Below are positions 1-7,541 of a stretch of DNA of 39,275 nt, piece after piece. The number at the start of each line of letters is the position of its first letter. Positions within the stretch are counted from its first letter, which is position 1. Made by a program: the position numbers and the translations under genes. A model generated the notes under the pieces. That model worked only from the letters and a program-made list of their open reading frames with translations. It was not told the origin of the DNA and searched no databases. This DNA is from Patescibacteria group bacterium (GTDB taxonomy: Bacteria; Patescibacteriota; Minisyncoccia; UBA6257; 02-FULL-45-10c): the NCBI GenBank assembly GCA_018969615.1, contig JAGWYA010000007.1, positions 1 through 39,275 of the forward strand, written 5' to 3'.

Positions 1-1112
1 TCCGGTGGATTTTCCGCCACCTTTATGAATTGCTCGAGCTCATCCGTTTCCGGTAACTGACCGATTCGCGCGGCAATGTAGTGACCGAGCTTGGCGGGCA
101 TCCAAGATTTAAAACCAGGGGCAATGACGTAGATGATGCCCTCTGCCGGGATTTTGCCTTCCCATAAGGCCCGATCGCGGGCGATCTCTATGGCTGCAGC
201 TTGAGTGCCGTAAAAAATTGGGATTAGCGAGAGGAACTCCCCCATATCGGCAATGTATATGACGTGCCCTGGATTCCAGGGAAGAATCTTCTCGACCGTT
301 GCGTTCTTTGGCATGGAGCCAAAGCTCGCGCCTCGGACCTTCTGCGTGGCACGTTTCTCTGAGTCCTGCTCCCACAGGAATCCCCGAAGCCGCTTTGCAT
401 CTTGACTCTCTTTAAATTCCGGCTTGAGTAGAAGAGCGCCGAATCCGAGTGCAAGCTTAGAAAGGAAGCGGTCCCCATAGTCAACCGCCATCTTGAACTC
501 CAGCTTGAGCGGCGCTTGCACAATTTCGATCAGCTTTGTTTTGAGAGGCTCCAGCTCCGAGGGAACACTTCTGAAAGGAGAAGGCGGATTCGCGCCATTC
601 ACGATATAGAGTTGCGCGCCCTCAAATCCAGCCGCGACTGATTTCAAGACGCAGGGATGCCAGGATGGATTCGTCGCCCGCATGAATAGGAAAACTATCC
701 CAGGATCGAAGGTCTCTCCTCGGCCGAGGAGTGGTTTCCCGACAAGCGCGAGGTCAGGATACGGATCATGAAAATGAAAAATCTGGTCGCCCGTGGGACC
801 GGCCCAATTGTCGCAGGTTTTCCCCGCCAACGGCGATTCACTTAAGCAGCCCATGTAGCTAAGTGGAATCTCGGGATTTCTCGTCAGATCCACGTAACGG
901 CGTTCATTGTGTGCCCGGTTTGCGGCAGAAAACCAGTTCTTAATAAAGGGGCGGTCGACGAACCGGCCACAAAGATTATTGCACCTGCCGCAGACCCTCA
1001 GAATGAAAGGATTGGTGGGCTCCAATCCGCCACAGATAAGTGCCTTCGGGATGACATGCTCGGAACTGAAATCGGCTTCCGGCTTTTCGAAGCCGCAATA
1101 TATGCAGATCAC
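1..1112 (-). CDS. HNH endonuclease, partial at the left edge
   Basis: An open frame runs from a GTG at 1112 off the left edge, about 370 residues. The N-terminus has the treble-clef HNH layout: C-I-Y-C at residues 3-6, then EHVIPKAL, then C-G-R-C-N. This matches the HNH_5-like families that use CxxC...EHxIP...CxxCN for zinc and catalysis, so a DNA-cutting role is likely. The GTG start is chosen because a GGAG box lies 7 nt upstream; a TTG six codons earlier is the alternative. The stop codon of the upstream gene (1140) is in the same frame and only 27 nt away, so the two are probably co-transcribed. The remaining 300 residues match no family I recognise. It is the last visible gene of the minus-strand defence operon, and its 3' end is missing. 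Confidence 0.7.
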   Translation of the reverse strand, partial: MICIYCGFEKPEADFSSEHVIPKALICGGLEPTNPFILRVCGRCNNLCGRFVDRPFIKNWFSAANRAHNERRYVDLTRNPEIPLSYMGCLSESPLAGKTCDNWAGPTGDQIFHFHDPYPDLALVGKPLLGRGETFDPGIVFLFMRATNPSWHPCVLKSVAAGFEGAQLYIVNGANPPSPFRSVPSELEPLKTKLIEIVQAPLKLEFKMAVDYGDRFLSKLALGFGALLLKPEFKESQDAKRLRGFLWEQDSEKRATQKVRGASFGSMPKNATVEKILPWNPGHVIYIADMGEFLSLIPIFYGTQAAAIEIARDRALWEGKIPAEGIIYVIAPGFKSWMPAKLGHYIAARIGQLPETDELEQFIKVAENPP

Positions 1113-1139
1113 CGAATTACTCCGAAACAAGAAGACGCT

Positions 1140-1508
1140 TTAAAGGCTGCGCAGTCCTCGTTTCTCATAGACGCTCTTATCACCCCGGTCATGGACGCTC
1201 CAGAGGTCGTCCATGTCCTCGGACGTCCCAGCGTTCATAAGGATTTGTGGGTGAACACTACAGATGTATCGTGTTCGCTCCACGGTGAGATTGTTCCAGC
1301 TCGCAATCTCTTTGGTCGAACGGTATTGTCCCCCCGGCTTCGGCGTGGTATTAGCCACAAGCCACCGATAGGCCTTCCGCTTATCAGCCTCTTCAGCGAT
1401 CCAGCTTTTGAGGAGTTCGAAAAGTGATAGCGCAATGCCTGCGGCAGCGCCCCCGACTGCGCCAATGATGATGCCGTCCCAAATTTCTATCGAAGACATA
1501 CCATCCAC
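1140..1508 (-). CDS. Small membrane-anchored protein with a helix-turn-helix-like domain
   Basis: This encodes 122 residues from a GTG at 1508, or 119 from the in-frame ATG at 1499. An AGAGGA box lies too close to the GTG and about 11 nt from the ATG, so the ATG may be the real start. Residues about 10-30 form one hydrophobic, glycine/alanine-rich membrane segment. The rest is soluble, with a stretch (STKEIASWNNLTVERTRYI) that looks like a helix-turn-helix. The likely picture is a single-pass membrane protein with a cytoplasmic nucleic-acid-binding domain. It sits 6 nt downstream of the HEPN-like gene and just upstream of the HNH gene. I do not recognise the family; the HTH reading is inference. 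Confidence 0.6.
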   Translation of the reverse strand: MDGMSSIEIWDGIIIGAVGGAAAGIALSLFELLKSWIAEEADKRKAYRWLVANTTPKPGGQYRSTKEIASWNNLTVERTRYICSVHPQILMNAGTSEDMDDLWSVHDRGDKSVYEKRGLRSL

Positions 1509-1514
1509 GGTCCT

Positions 1515-2561
1515 CTATTCGAAGTCGTGAGCCAGAGTGAAGATGGCATGAATCGCGCCCGCCGCAGCACTGCGAGAGATCGCATGGCGCCTTGAGGACT
1601 CTTCTTTAAGGTGGACAAGATTGCGGAAGTCCTTCACCCCGCCAGTTAGGTGCACGAGCGCCCGCTTTATAAGCCCATGCTCTCGGCAAGCTTCAATGTA
1701 CTCGTGAAATGACTCTTTCTTCGGTTTCGGCGGATATCCCTTGGAAATAAGATACTGGCGAAGCAACTCTTCGATGACTCCACCCGCCAGGATGGTCGCG
1801 GGCTTATAGAAACCGTTCATGAGGCAGCCCTGCGCATGGGCGATGTCGCGAAAGATCACTTCCCGCGCATAGGTTCCTTTAACGAAATTGATGCGACGCG
1901 CAAATTGGAGCTTGCTGTCGCCGCAGTCCTTCTCGATCTGCTTCCAAAGATCATTAACACTCATGACTGATCGGCTGGATTTGGCAGACTCCGCCGTCTG
2001 GACCGGGAAGCCGATCAATGAAGAAAACGGGCTCGTGCCGCTTTTCAGCTCCTGGTACCGCTTGGAGACCTTAAGCTGGTCAGCAAGCTTTGCGTCAATA
2101 TCGTCGAAAAGGAGCACGCTTTCATCAGGCGCGAGCGCCTCACATTTCCCTGTCGCATCAAATCGGGGATCGGCGCGCAAAAACCCTGCCTCCTTGAGGT
2201 AGTAAGTGACGCGGCTGATGTCGAGCGCGACCAGGCCCGGCTCATCGCCCGGCAATGCCAAGTTTGCCGGAAACTCAAACCTTGTCGGATCACTCCGATA
2301 CAAAGACTTGAGCTTTCCGAGAATCTTATTGGCTATCCTCCGCTCGCGCGGCCAGAACTTCGATTTTTGGAATTCGGATAGCGGGACCTTGTACGCACCG
2401 CCCTGGTACTGTAGGAGTTGCCGCGCCTGAAGATCGTTGATTTCCGGTATCCGCTCAGCATGATGCGCGCGGAATACCGTAGGGACGGGCATCTTCCCCG
2501 TATTGATGAACTCCTCGATTACTTCCTGGAGGAGATCGGATTGCACATCGTGTTGCTGCAT
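1515..2561 (-). CDS. Hypothetical protein with a HEPN/DUF4145-like C-terminal region
   Basis: A 348-residue soluble protein starting at ATG 2561, with GAGAGG 5 nt upstream. The N-terminal two thirds are unrecognised and contain basic segments. The C-terminal ~110 residues are helical and carry an ILAGGVIEELLRQYLISKG segment followed by FRNLVHLKE, resembling the RN-xx-H motif of HEPN and DUF4145-type domains, which are common in defence genes as ribonucleases or nucleotide-transfer partners. It lies 40 nt downstream of the restriction enzyme gene and 6 nt upstream of the membrane HTH gene, so it is part of the same operon. A toxin or effector role would fit the context, but the motif spacing is shorter than the classic HEPN Rx4-6H. 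Confidence 0.55.
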   Translation of the reverse strand: MQQHDVQSDLLQEVIEEFINTGKMPVPTVFRAHHAERIPEINDLQARQLLQYQGGAYKVPLSEFQKSKFWPRERRIANKILGKLKSLYRSDPTRFEFPANLALPGDEPGLVALDISRVTYYLKEAGFLRADPRFDATGKCEALAPDESVLLFDDIDAKLADQLKVSKRYQELKSGTSPFSSLIGFPVQTAESAKSSRSVMSVNDLWKQIEKDCGDSKLQFARRINFVKGTYAREVIFRDIAHAQGCLMNGFYKPATILAGGVIEELLRQYLISKGYPPKPKKESFHEYIEACREHGLIKRALVHLTGGVKDFRNLVHLKEESSRRHAISRSAAAGAIHAIFTLAHDFE

Positions 2562-2601
2562 GGCGCCTCTCGGGGTAGGACCTCAGGGCGCCGAAGCGGG
2601 A

Positions 2602-3207
2602 TTACCCGTTCAGAGCCCGTTTAATATCAGCCAACCACTCGCCCTGGCCTTTCGGATTCTCTTGGCACTTGGTCGCCCAATGGCGTCCAGGATGCACGAT
2701 GTCCCAGGCCGGACAAAGTCCTTGGTAGCGCCCCTTGCCGGGATCGTGGTTACCAAAACCGTCAATCACCTGGTTCCAGAGCGGCGACGACATCTGAATC
2801 AGAAGAGACTCGCCCAAAGGAATCCAGATATCGTCCACCAGAAGATAGCGGCAGTAAAAATCCTCGAGCTTCAGTGTGCCCTTAGCCTGCATGATCGAAT
2901 CGGCATGCTCACACAATCGCCGATACAATACCGGCCCGGTCCTCGCATCAGGATCAAGAGCTCCCTTTCGTCCGCCAGGTGGAATGGCCTTCCCGACATA
3001 AATCGGTGCCTTAAATCTTCCGCCACGATTTTGGTCCGCGATTTTCTTATACGCCGGGAAAGAGCCCGTGTAATAGATCGCGTAGATGCCGGCGCCGTCA
3101 AAAGACTCCTTCGGCGGCAACGGCGAGATGGTCCGGGCGAGTACCGCATCCGCCACACTCACGCCGAGATTTTTCTTATCGAGCGGGTTAAAGGGCGCTT
3201 CGTCCAT
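2602..3207 (-). CDS. Eco29kI-family type II restriction endonuclease (GIY-YIG)
   Basis: A 201-residue protein, close in length to R.Eco29kI. It shows the GIY-YIG fold: G-I-Y at 40-42, Y-V-G-K at 70-73, an R-R-L-C-E-H segment with R97 and H101, the catalytic glutamate E133 in LGESLL, and N145 in PLWNQ. These match the residues known to matter in R.Eco29kI. That enzyme cuts CCGCGG as a dimer, so this one probably recognises the same or a related site. The ATG overlaps the TAA of the methyltransferase gene by one base (TAATG), which suggests translational coupling so that the modification enzyme is made first. It acts on unmodified incoming DNA. The family assignment is strong; the exact site is inferred. 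Confidence 0.9.
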   Translation of the reverse strand: MDEAPFNPLDKKNLGVSVADAVLARTISPLPPKESFDGAGIYAIYYTGSFPAYKKIADQNRGGRFKAPIYVGKAIPPGGRKGALDPDARTGPVLYRRLCEHADSIMQAKGTLKLEDFYCRYLLVDDIWIPLGESLLIQMSSPLWNQVIDGFGNHDPGKGRYQGLCPAWDIVHPGRHWATKCQENPKGQGEWLADIKRALNG

Positions 3208-4373
3208 TAGTTCCGTGACCCCGAGTCGAGGAGTGTGCGAATACCCCCAGCGACAGCATGTCCGAGCTCTACTGGAACGGCGTTTCCGAGCTGACGCATC
3301 GACTCAGTCCACGAACCATGGAAAACGTAGTCATCCGGAAAGCTCTGCAATCTCGCGCTCTCACGAACGCTGAAGTAGCGCACGCTTCCATCGGGGCTCG
3401 CAAGCATGTTCTCCCCACCGGGCACCCCATGATCGCCGGCCTTGATCGTCTTCGCCGGCTCATCAAGCGGACTCCCCGTATGGCCCGGATAGGCGCGCGC
3501 GCCCGGAACAAAAATGTGATTTCGGATTTTCCCGCCGCCTCGCATCGGAAGATCGGAAATAGCATCTCGGACCGTGCGCCACGGTTTTTCTTTCGGCTTC
3601 TCGCCGAACGCACGCAAGCGCTCAACACGCGATTGCATCCGCAGAGCCAAATCCGGCCGCCTTTTCTTTGCTACGCGATGAACATCCCAATACACTCCAG
3701 ACACCCACTGATCCCACAAGAGCGCATCCATGGAGTGGGTCGGGCGAGGGAAAGACCATTCGAGTCCGAGATCGCTTCTAAATCCGACGAAGAACACCCG
3801 CTCACGCCGCTGCGGCACACCATAGTCGGCGGCATTGAGCACGCGCGTTACGACGCGATAGTAGAGACCGTCACGCTTCCCCTTGGTGTGATACCGCTCC
3901 AACCTTCCAAGATGATCCAGCCATTCCTCATTCTTCTTCTTGATGACATCCGGGTACGTAATTTGAAGGCGAATGTATTCAAAGTATCTCGCGAATGCCG
4001 ATCGCGTCAGACCCTTCACGTTTTCAACCAGGATTGCCCGGGGCTGCAATTCGCGGACGGCGCGGACAACCTGAGGGAACATATCACGCACATCTCGATG
4101 TCCCCGGTGCTTTCCCCCAAGCGAGAACGGCTGACACGGAGGCCCGCCGGCCAGAAGATCCACCGACTTCTTGATGCCAGTATAGTCGAAATCGCGAACA
4201 TCCATTTCATGAAGCGGCCAGTGCTTAACCGGCTCCACACCCAGTCTTTGATTTTCGCGAATCGTATCGCAGGCGTCATGGTTCCATTCCACCACAGCCT
4301 CGGGCGAGAACCCGGCACGGGAAACACCCATAGCGAGTCCACCGGCACCCACGAAAAGCTCAACCGATCTCAT
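3207..4373 (-). CDS. DNA (cytosine-5) methyltransferase of the Eco29kI-type system
   Basis: A 388-residue C5-cytosine methyltransferase that transfers methyl groups from S-adenosylmethionine. Motifs appear in order: motif I ELFVGAGGLAMG (5-16), motif IV GGPPCQPFS with catalytic C80, motif VI ENVKG (117-121), motif VIII QRRERVFFVGF, a variable target-recognition region, and motif X QLGNAVPVELG near the end. All key residues are intact. It directly follows vsr (TGA then ATG) and overlaps the restriction gene downstream, giving the order vsr-M-R. It should protect host DNA at the site cut by its partner, probably CCGCGG. The length suits a standalone type II enzyme. Confidence 0.95.
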   Translation of the reverse strand: MRSVELFVGAGGLAMGVSRAGFSPEAVVEWNHDACDTIRENQRLGVEPVKHWPLHEMDVRDFDYTGIKKSVDLLAGGPPCQPFSLGGKHRGHRDVRDMFPQVVRAVRELQPRAILVENVKGLTRSAFARYFEYIRLQITYPDVIKKKNEEWLDHLGRLERYHTKGKRDGLYYRVVTRVLNAADYGVPQRRERVFFVGFRSDLGLEWSFPRPTHSMDALLWDQWVSGVYWDVHRVAKKRRPDLALRMQSRVERLRAFGEKPKEKPWRTVRDAISDLPMRGGGKIRNHIFVPGARAYPGHTGSPLDEPAKTIKAGDHGVPGGENMLASPDGSVRYFSVRESARLQSFPDDYVFHGSWTESMRQLGNAVPVELGHAVAGGIRTLLDSGSRN

Positions 4374-4799
4374 TCAATTCCCCAGGAATCGCGATATGCG
4401 CTTCTGAACACGTTGCGGCTTAGCCAGCTCACACTCCCAAATCACTAACGCCTTCCAACCCATCTTCCGCAACTCCCGCAACTTCACGGCATCCCTCAGG
4501 TGATTCCCACGAAGCTTCGGGAGCCAAAAAGACCGCCGCGATTTCGGCGGACGGTTATTGCGGCACCCCTCATGCAGATGCCAAAAACAGCCATGGACAA
4601 AGATCGCTTTCTTCCGCCCGGGGAACGCCAAATCGGGCCTCCCCGGCAATCTCTTAGCATGAAGGCGATAACGGAACCCCCGCATCGAGACCATGCGCCG
4701 AACGACTTTCTCCGGTTTGGTATTCTTGCCCCGGATCAATCGCATCCGGGCGCTTCGCTCTGCCGGCGTCAGGATATCCGCACCACCCCGATGTTCCAA
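4374..4799 (-). CDS. vsr: Very short patch repair endonuclease
   Basis: Vsr nicks next to T:G mismatches that arise when 5-methylcytosine deaminates, starting short-patch repair. The 141-residue protein shows the family pattern: TPAERSARMRLIRGKNTKPE near the start, GFRYRLH, LPGRPDLAF with catalytic D56, and IFVHGCFWHLHEGC with H69 and H74, ending with LVIWECEL. The start is a TTG at 4799; an in-frame TAG lies 15 nt upstream, and the next ATG would delete conserved N-terminal sequence, so TTG is the best choice. Placement directly before a C5 methyltransferase is typical of the family and fits repair of damage caused by that enzyme. Confidence 0.93.
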   Translation of the reverse strand: MEHRGGADILTPAERSARMRLIRGKNTKPEKVVRRMVSMRGFRYRLHAKRLPGRPDLAFPGRKKAIFVHGCFWHLHEGCRNNRPPKSRRSFWLPKLRGNHLRDAVKLRELRKMGWKALVIWECELAKPQRVQKRISRFLGN

Positions 4800-4841
4800 G
4801 CGCGTTCTATTCTACAAAATCCCTGATTCCGAGCCTTTGCT

Positions 4842-7493
4842 TTAGGCAGCAGGTGGCTTCAGTAATGCCTTCCGCCTGCGGCCAACCTCAGCCTGCTTCT
4901 TCTCCAAATCCTTCGTAAATTGCGTCAGTCTTTCCACCTCCGCCTTCATATCATCCGGGGTGGCCAAGTCAGATACGGCATCGGCAGCACGATCATGCGC
5001 AGGAGTTTCCTCTGAACCCTTCGACATCGCCTCGTACACCGTTTTGAAATCATCATCATCAATAACCACGCGAGATAAACGCTGCGTTTCAACACCATCT
5101 CGGAAACGCAAAACGGCCTCGTTTAGAAGCGATTCTTCCACGACCCTTTCCCAGGTCGAGCGAAGACGGTCATAGAACCGATTGTGAGTTTCTCTGTACT
5201 CCACCCCCTCCGGGTCTGAGGCATAAATATCTTTTGCCTTCTGGACAAACGCATTTAGCTCCCTCCCTCTATCTCTAACCGACATTATTTCCCAGGGAGT
5301 TTCAGTAGAACAATGTCCCGGTGTATGGTTTTTCCGGCGGAGCCATTCCACATGGGTTGGAATGTTTGATCTCGCCGCCTCTTTTTTCAAACTTACGACG
5401 AAGCCGATGTTGTGGGTGAAGACGATTACTTGTCTTTTTCCGGCCTCCGCCACTAAGCGATGCGAAACTCGTCTCATCCAACGATGATCCAATGAACTAA
5501 CCGGGTCATCAAATATGACGGAGTTGCTAAGCCCGGCAACATCCAATTCCGCCATAAACGCAGCAAGTGCAATCACATGCTGTTCCCCCTCGCTGAGAAT
5601 GTCGGAAAGCACGGCTCTTCTCGGGGGTTTTGCATTTTGTATTTGTAATTGATGCTTGGTCTGCCCCTGCGCAGCAGTTTGACGAAAATCCAGCGGAAGC
5701 ATCATCTCAAGCTTTTCCAATTCGGTCGTCAATGCTGTTTTCAATGTGTGCGTTAGCGCTTTATCTGTTAGATCTCGCCCCGTCTTTGTAACAGCGGTCG
5801 TACGCAGGGACTCGATGCAGTCTCTGTATCGTCCAATTTCGACGAGTTGCTCGATGTGGCGCAATATGACTTCCTTATGCTGAGCGAGCTTCTTCCGCGC
5901 CTGCAATTCCACGAACTCCTTTGTGATTTTTTCCGCCTCCTCCGGCCTAGAAAGAGCTGCCTTTTGTTCAGCTAATGCCCCTATTTTCAGAGTCAGTCCG
6001 GAAAGCTGATTACCAATATCCCCAAAATCAAACTGAGGGAGGGTCCATTCACCTTTTTGTATCGCGCCGAAAATCACTTCCCGCGCGGCATTGAAGCGTG
6101 TTGGATAATTTCGAGCGAGCTCAGCGATCAACGGGTCCTGGTTCTGAATTTCCAAAACAAGCTCGGAATCAGCGAATGCGGCGGGCGCAGAACGCAACTC
6201 TCGAACATGTTTATCAAGAACCTCTCTTTTCTCTTGCGCATCTCTCATCGTGCGATCTCGAATAAATGCCCAGAATCTCTTGAGGCGCTCGCCAGCCTCC
6301 TGAGAAAGAGGTTGCTGGCATAATACACAGCGACCATCCTCGCCGACATATGGAAACTCTCGCCCCCTGTAGACAAGGGCGGAATATTCAGCGGCATATT
6401 TGAACATAGACCGCCACGGGTTGCTTCCGATCTCGGGAAGCGCTTCCTGATCAAAGGTTACCTTTGATGCCTCCTCTGAAGCGCGCGTGGCAGCGTTTGC
6501 ATCTGCCCATGCTTGGCGAATTTGCGCCACTTTAGCTGCGCCGAGCAAATCCAAATTCGCGACTATCGCCACCCGATAATTTTCCAATCGCCTTTGCAGA
6601 CGGCGCAGAATTTCACTCTCTTTCTGCGGGTCATTAGCTTTTAGTTCAGCAACTTGTTTTTCTAGTTCCTCTAGGCGCGCGACTTCAGCCTCCGACAATT
6701 TTGCCAATGCATTAACGTCCTCTAATTTTGTCGCCGCCGAGAGCCCCACAATTAGCTCGCCAACTTTAGTGGGGCCAGAGAATTCCTGGAACAATGCCTC
6801 CTCGCGGTGGCCCAACCGGTCCATTTCGATTTCTAATTTTCCCTTTAACGCTGTCAGCAGTTTTGCAAGCTTGGGGAACACATCTAGACCATAGGGGGTA
6901 TGGGCAATTTCCGCAGCCTCATCGATAAATAGTCTTGCGCAATTTGAATCAAGAACCGCGATCTCAGCAAGCTCTGTGGGCGTAGGATCCCCATCTCTCC
7001 ACAAAAGATTCTCCGGTTTATCTGCCACAGTAAATGAAGCCTGTGGCGAACCAGAAGCCACCCCGCCACGCACGTTCGCAAGGATGGGTTCTCCGCCGTC
7101 CCTCGCGCGACACGCACGTTTCAAAACTCGGGCATAGCCAGATTTCCCAGTGCCATTGCCTCCGTAGACTATCGAAAGCCCAGTTGGTCCAAAGGAAATT
7201 TCTTGCCCAGTGGCCAATGCATTAACGTTCTTAACATCTTTCATGGATAAGAGAATCGTGGGTTTTGCCGCGCTAGAAGTCGTGGGCAGGTGAGATGTCT
7301 GCAATACTACCGGGGCGGGTGGCACCGTTTTCTGAGAAATACCATGATGCGTCTTTGCCATGGCTAGAATTTCAGCCTCATCCGCCTCCGTCAATTTTCC
7401 ACGAAGGAATAGCCGTCTTAAAGCATCACTTTGCCATGCAGGCAAGCTTTTCGACCATTCGACAATTTCCTCTAGCATCGTCATATCATTCAA
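4842..7493 (-). CDS. RloC/PrrC-like AAA_13 ATPase with CxxC hook
   Basis: An 883-residue SMC/Rad50-like ABC ATPase. Residues 1-80 form an N-terminal domain (LPAWQSDALRRL) seen in defence-linked AAA_13 proteins. Walker A is GGNGTGKS at 111-118, then a coiled-coil arm with a C-V-L-C hook at 389-392 that resembles a Rad50/RloC zinc hook, a second coiled coil, the ABC signature LSEGEQ (633-638), Walker B VIFDDP (659-664) and a switch histidine in FTHN. The C-terminal domain has R778-x3-E782 and H833, similar in kind to the Arg-Glu-His triad of PrrC/RloC anticodon nucleases. PrrC and RloC accompany restriction systems and cleave tRNA when restriction is blocked, and this gene sits just upstream of one. 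The start may be TTG 7493 or ATG 7484. The ATPase call is strong; the nuclease activity is inferred. Confidence 0.8.
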   Translation of the reverse strand: MNDMTMLEEIVEWSKSLPAWQSDALRRLFLRGKLTEADEAEILAMAKTHHGISQKTVPPAPVVLQTSHLPTTSSAAKPTILLSMKDVKNVNALATGQEISFGPTGLSIVYGGNGTGKSGYARVLKRACRARDGGEPILANVRGGVASGSPQASFTVADKPENLLWRDGDPTPTELAEIAVLDSNCARLFIDEAAEIAHTPYGLDVFPKLAKLLTALKGKLEIEMDRLGHREEALFQEFSGPTKVGELIVGLSAATKLEDVNALAKLSEAEVARLEELEKQVAELKANDPQKESEILRRLQRRLENYRVAIVANLDLLGAAKVAQIRQAWADANAATRASEEASKVTFDQEALPEIGSNPWRSMFKYAAEYSALVYRGREFPYVGEDGRCVLCQQPLSQEAGERLKRFWAFIRDRTMRDAQEKREVLDKHVRELRSAPAAFADSELVLEIQNQDPLIAELARNYPTRFNAAREVIFGAIQKGEWTLPQFDFGDIGNQLSGLTLKIGALAEQKAALSRPEEAEKITKEFVELQARKKLAQHKEVILRHIEQLVEIGRYRDCIESLRTTAVTKTGRDLTDKALTHTLKTALTTELEKLEMMLPLDFRQTAAQGQTKHQLQIQNAKPPRRAVLSDILSEGEQHVIALAAFMAELDVAGLSNSVIFDDPVSSLDHRWMRRVSHRLVAEAGKRQVIVFTHNIGFVVSLKKEAARSNIPTHVEWLRRKNHTPGHCSTETPWEIMSVRDRGRELNAFVQKAKDIYASDPEGVEYRETHNRFYDRLRSTWERVVEESLLNEAVLRFRDGVETQRLSRVVIDDDDFKTVYEAMSKGSEETPAHDRAADAVSDLATPDDMKAEVERLTQFTKDLEKKQAEVGRRRKALLKPPAA

Positions 7494-7541
7494 CTCTCTC
7501 GCAAAATGTATTTATACGCAAGCCCCTTTCCCATTTATTGA

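Noticed and set aside
2503-3210. A 235-codon plus-strand frame
   Set aside because: Antisense to the Eco29kI-type gene, with no ribosome binding site and no recognisable features.
3258-4448. A 396-codon open frame on the plus strand
   Set aside because: It lies opposite the methyltransferase gene, whose motifs are intact. The translation has no domain and is an antisense artefact of GC-rich codons.
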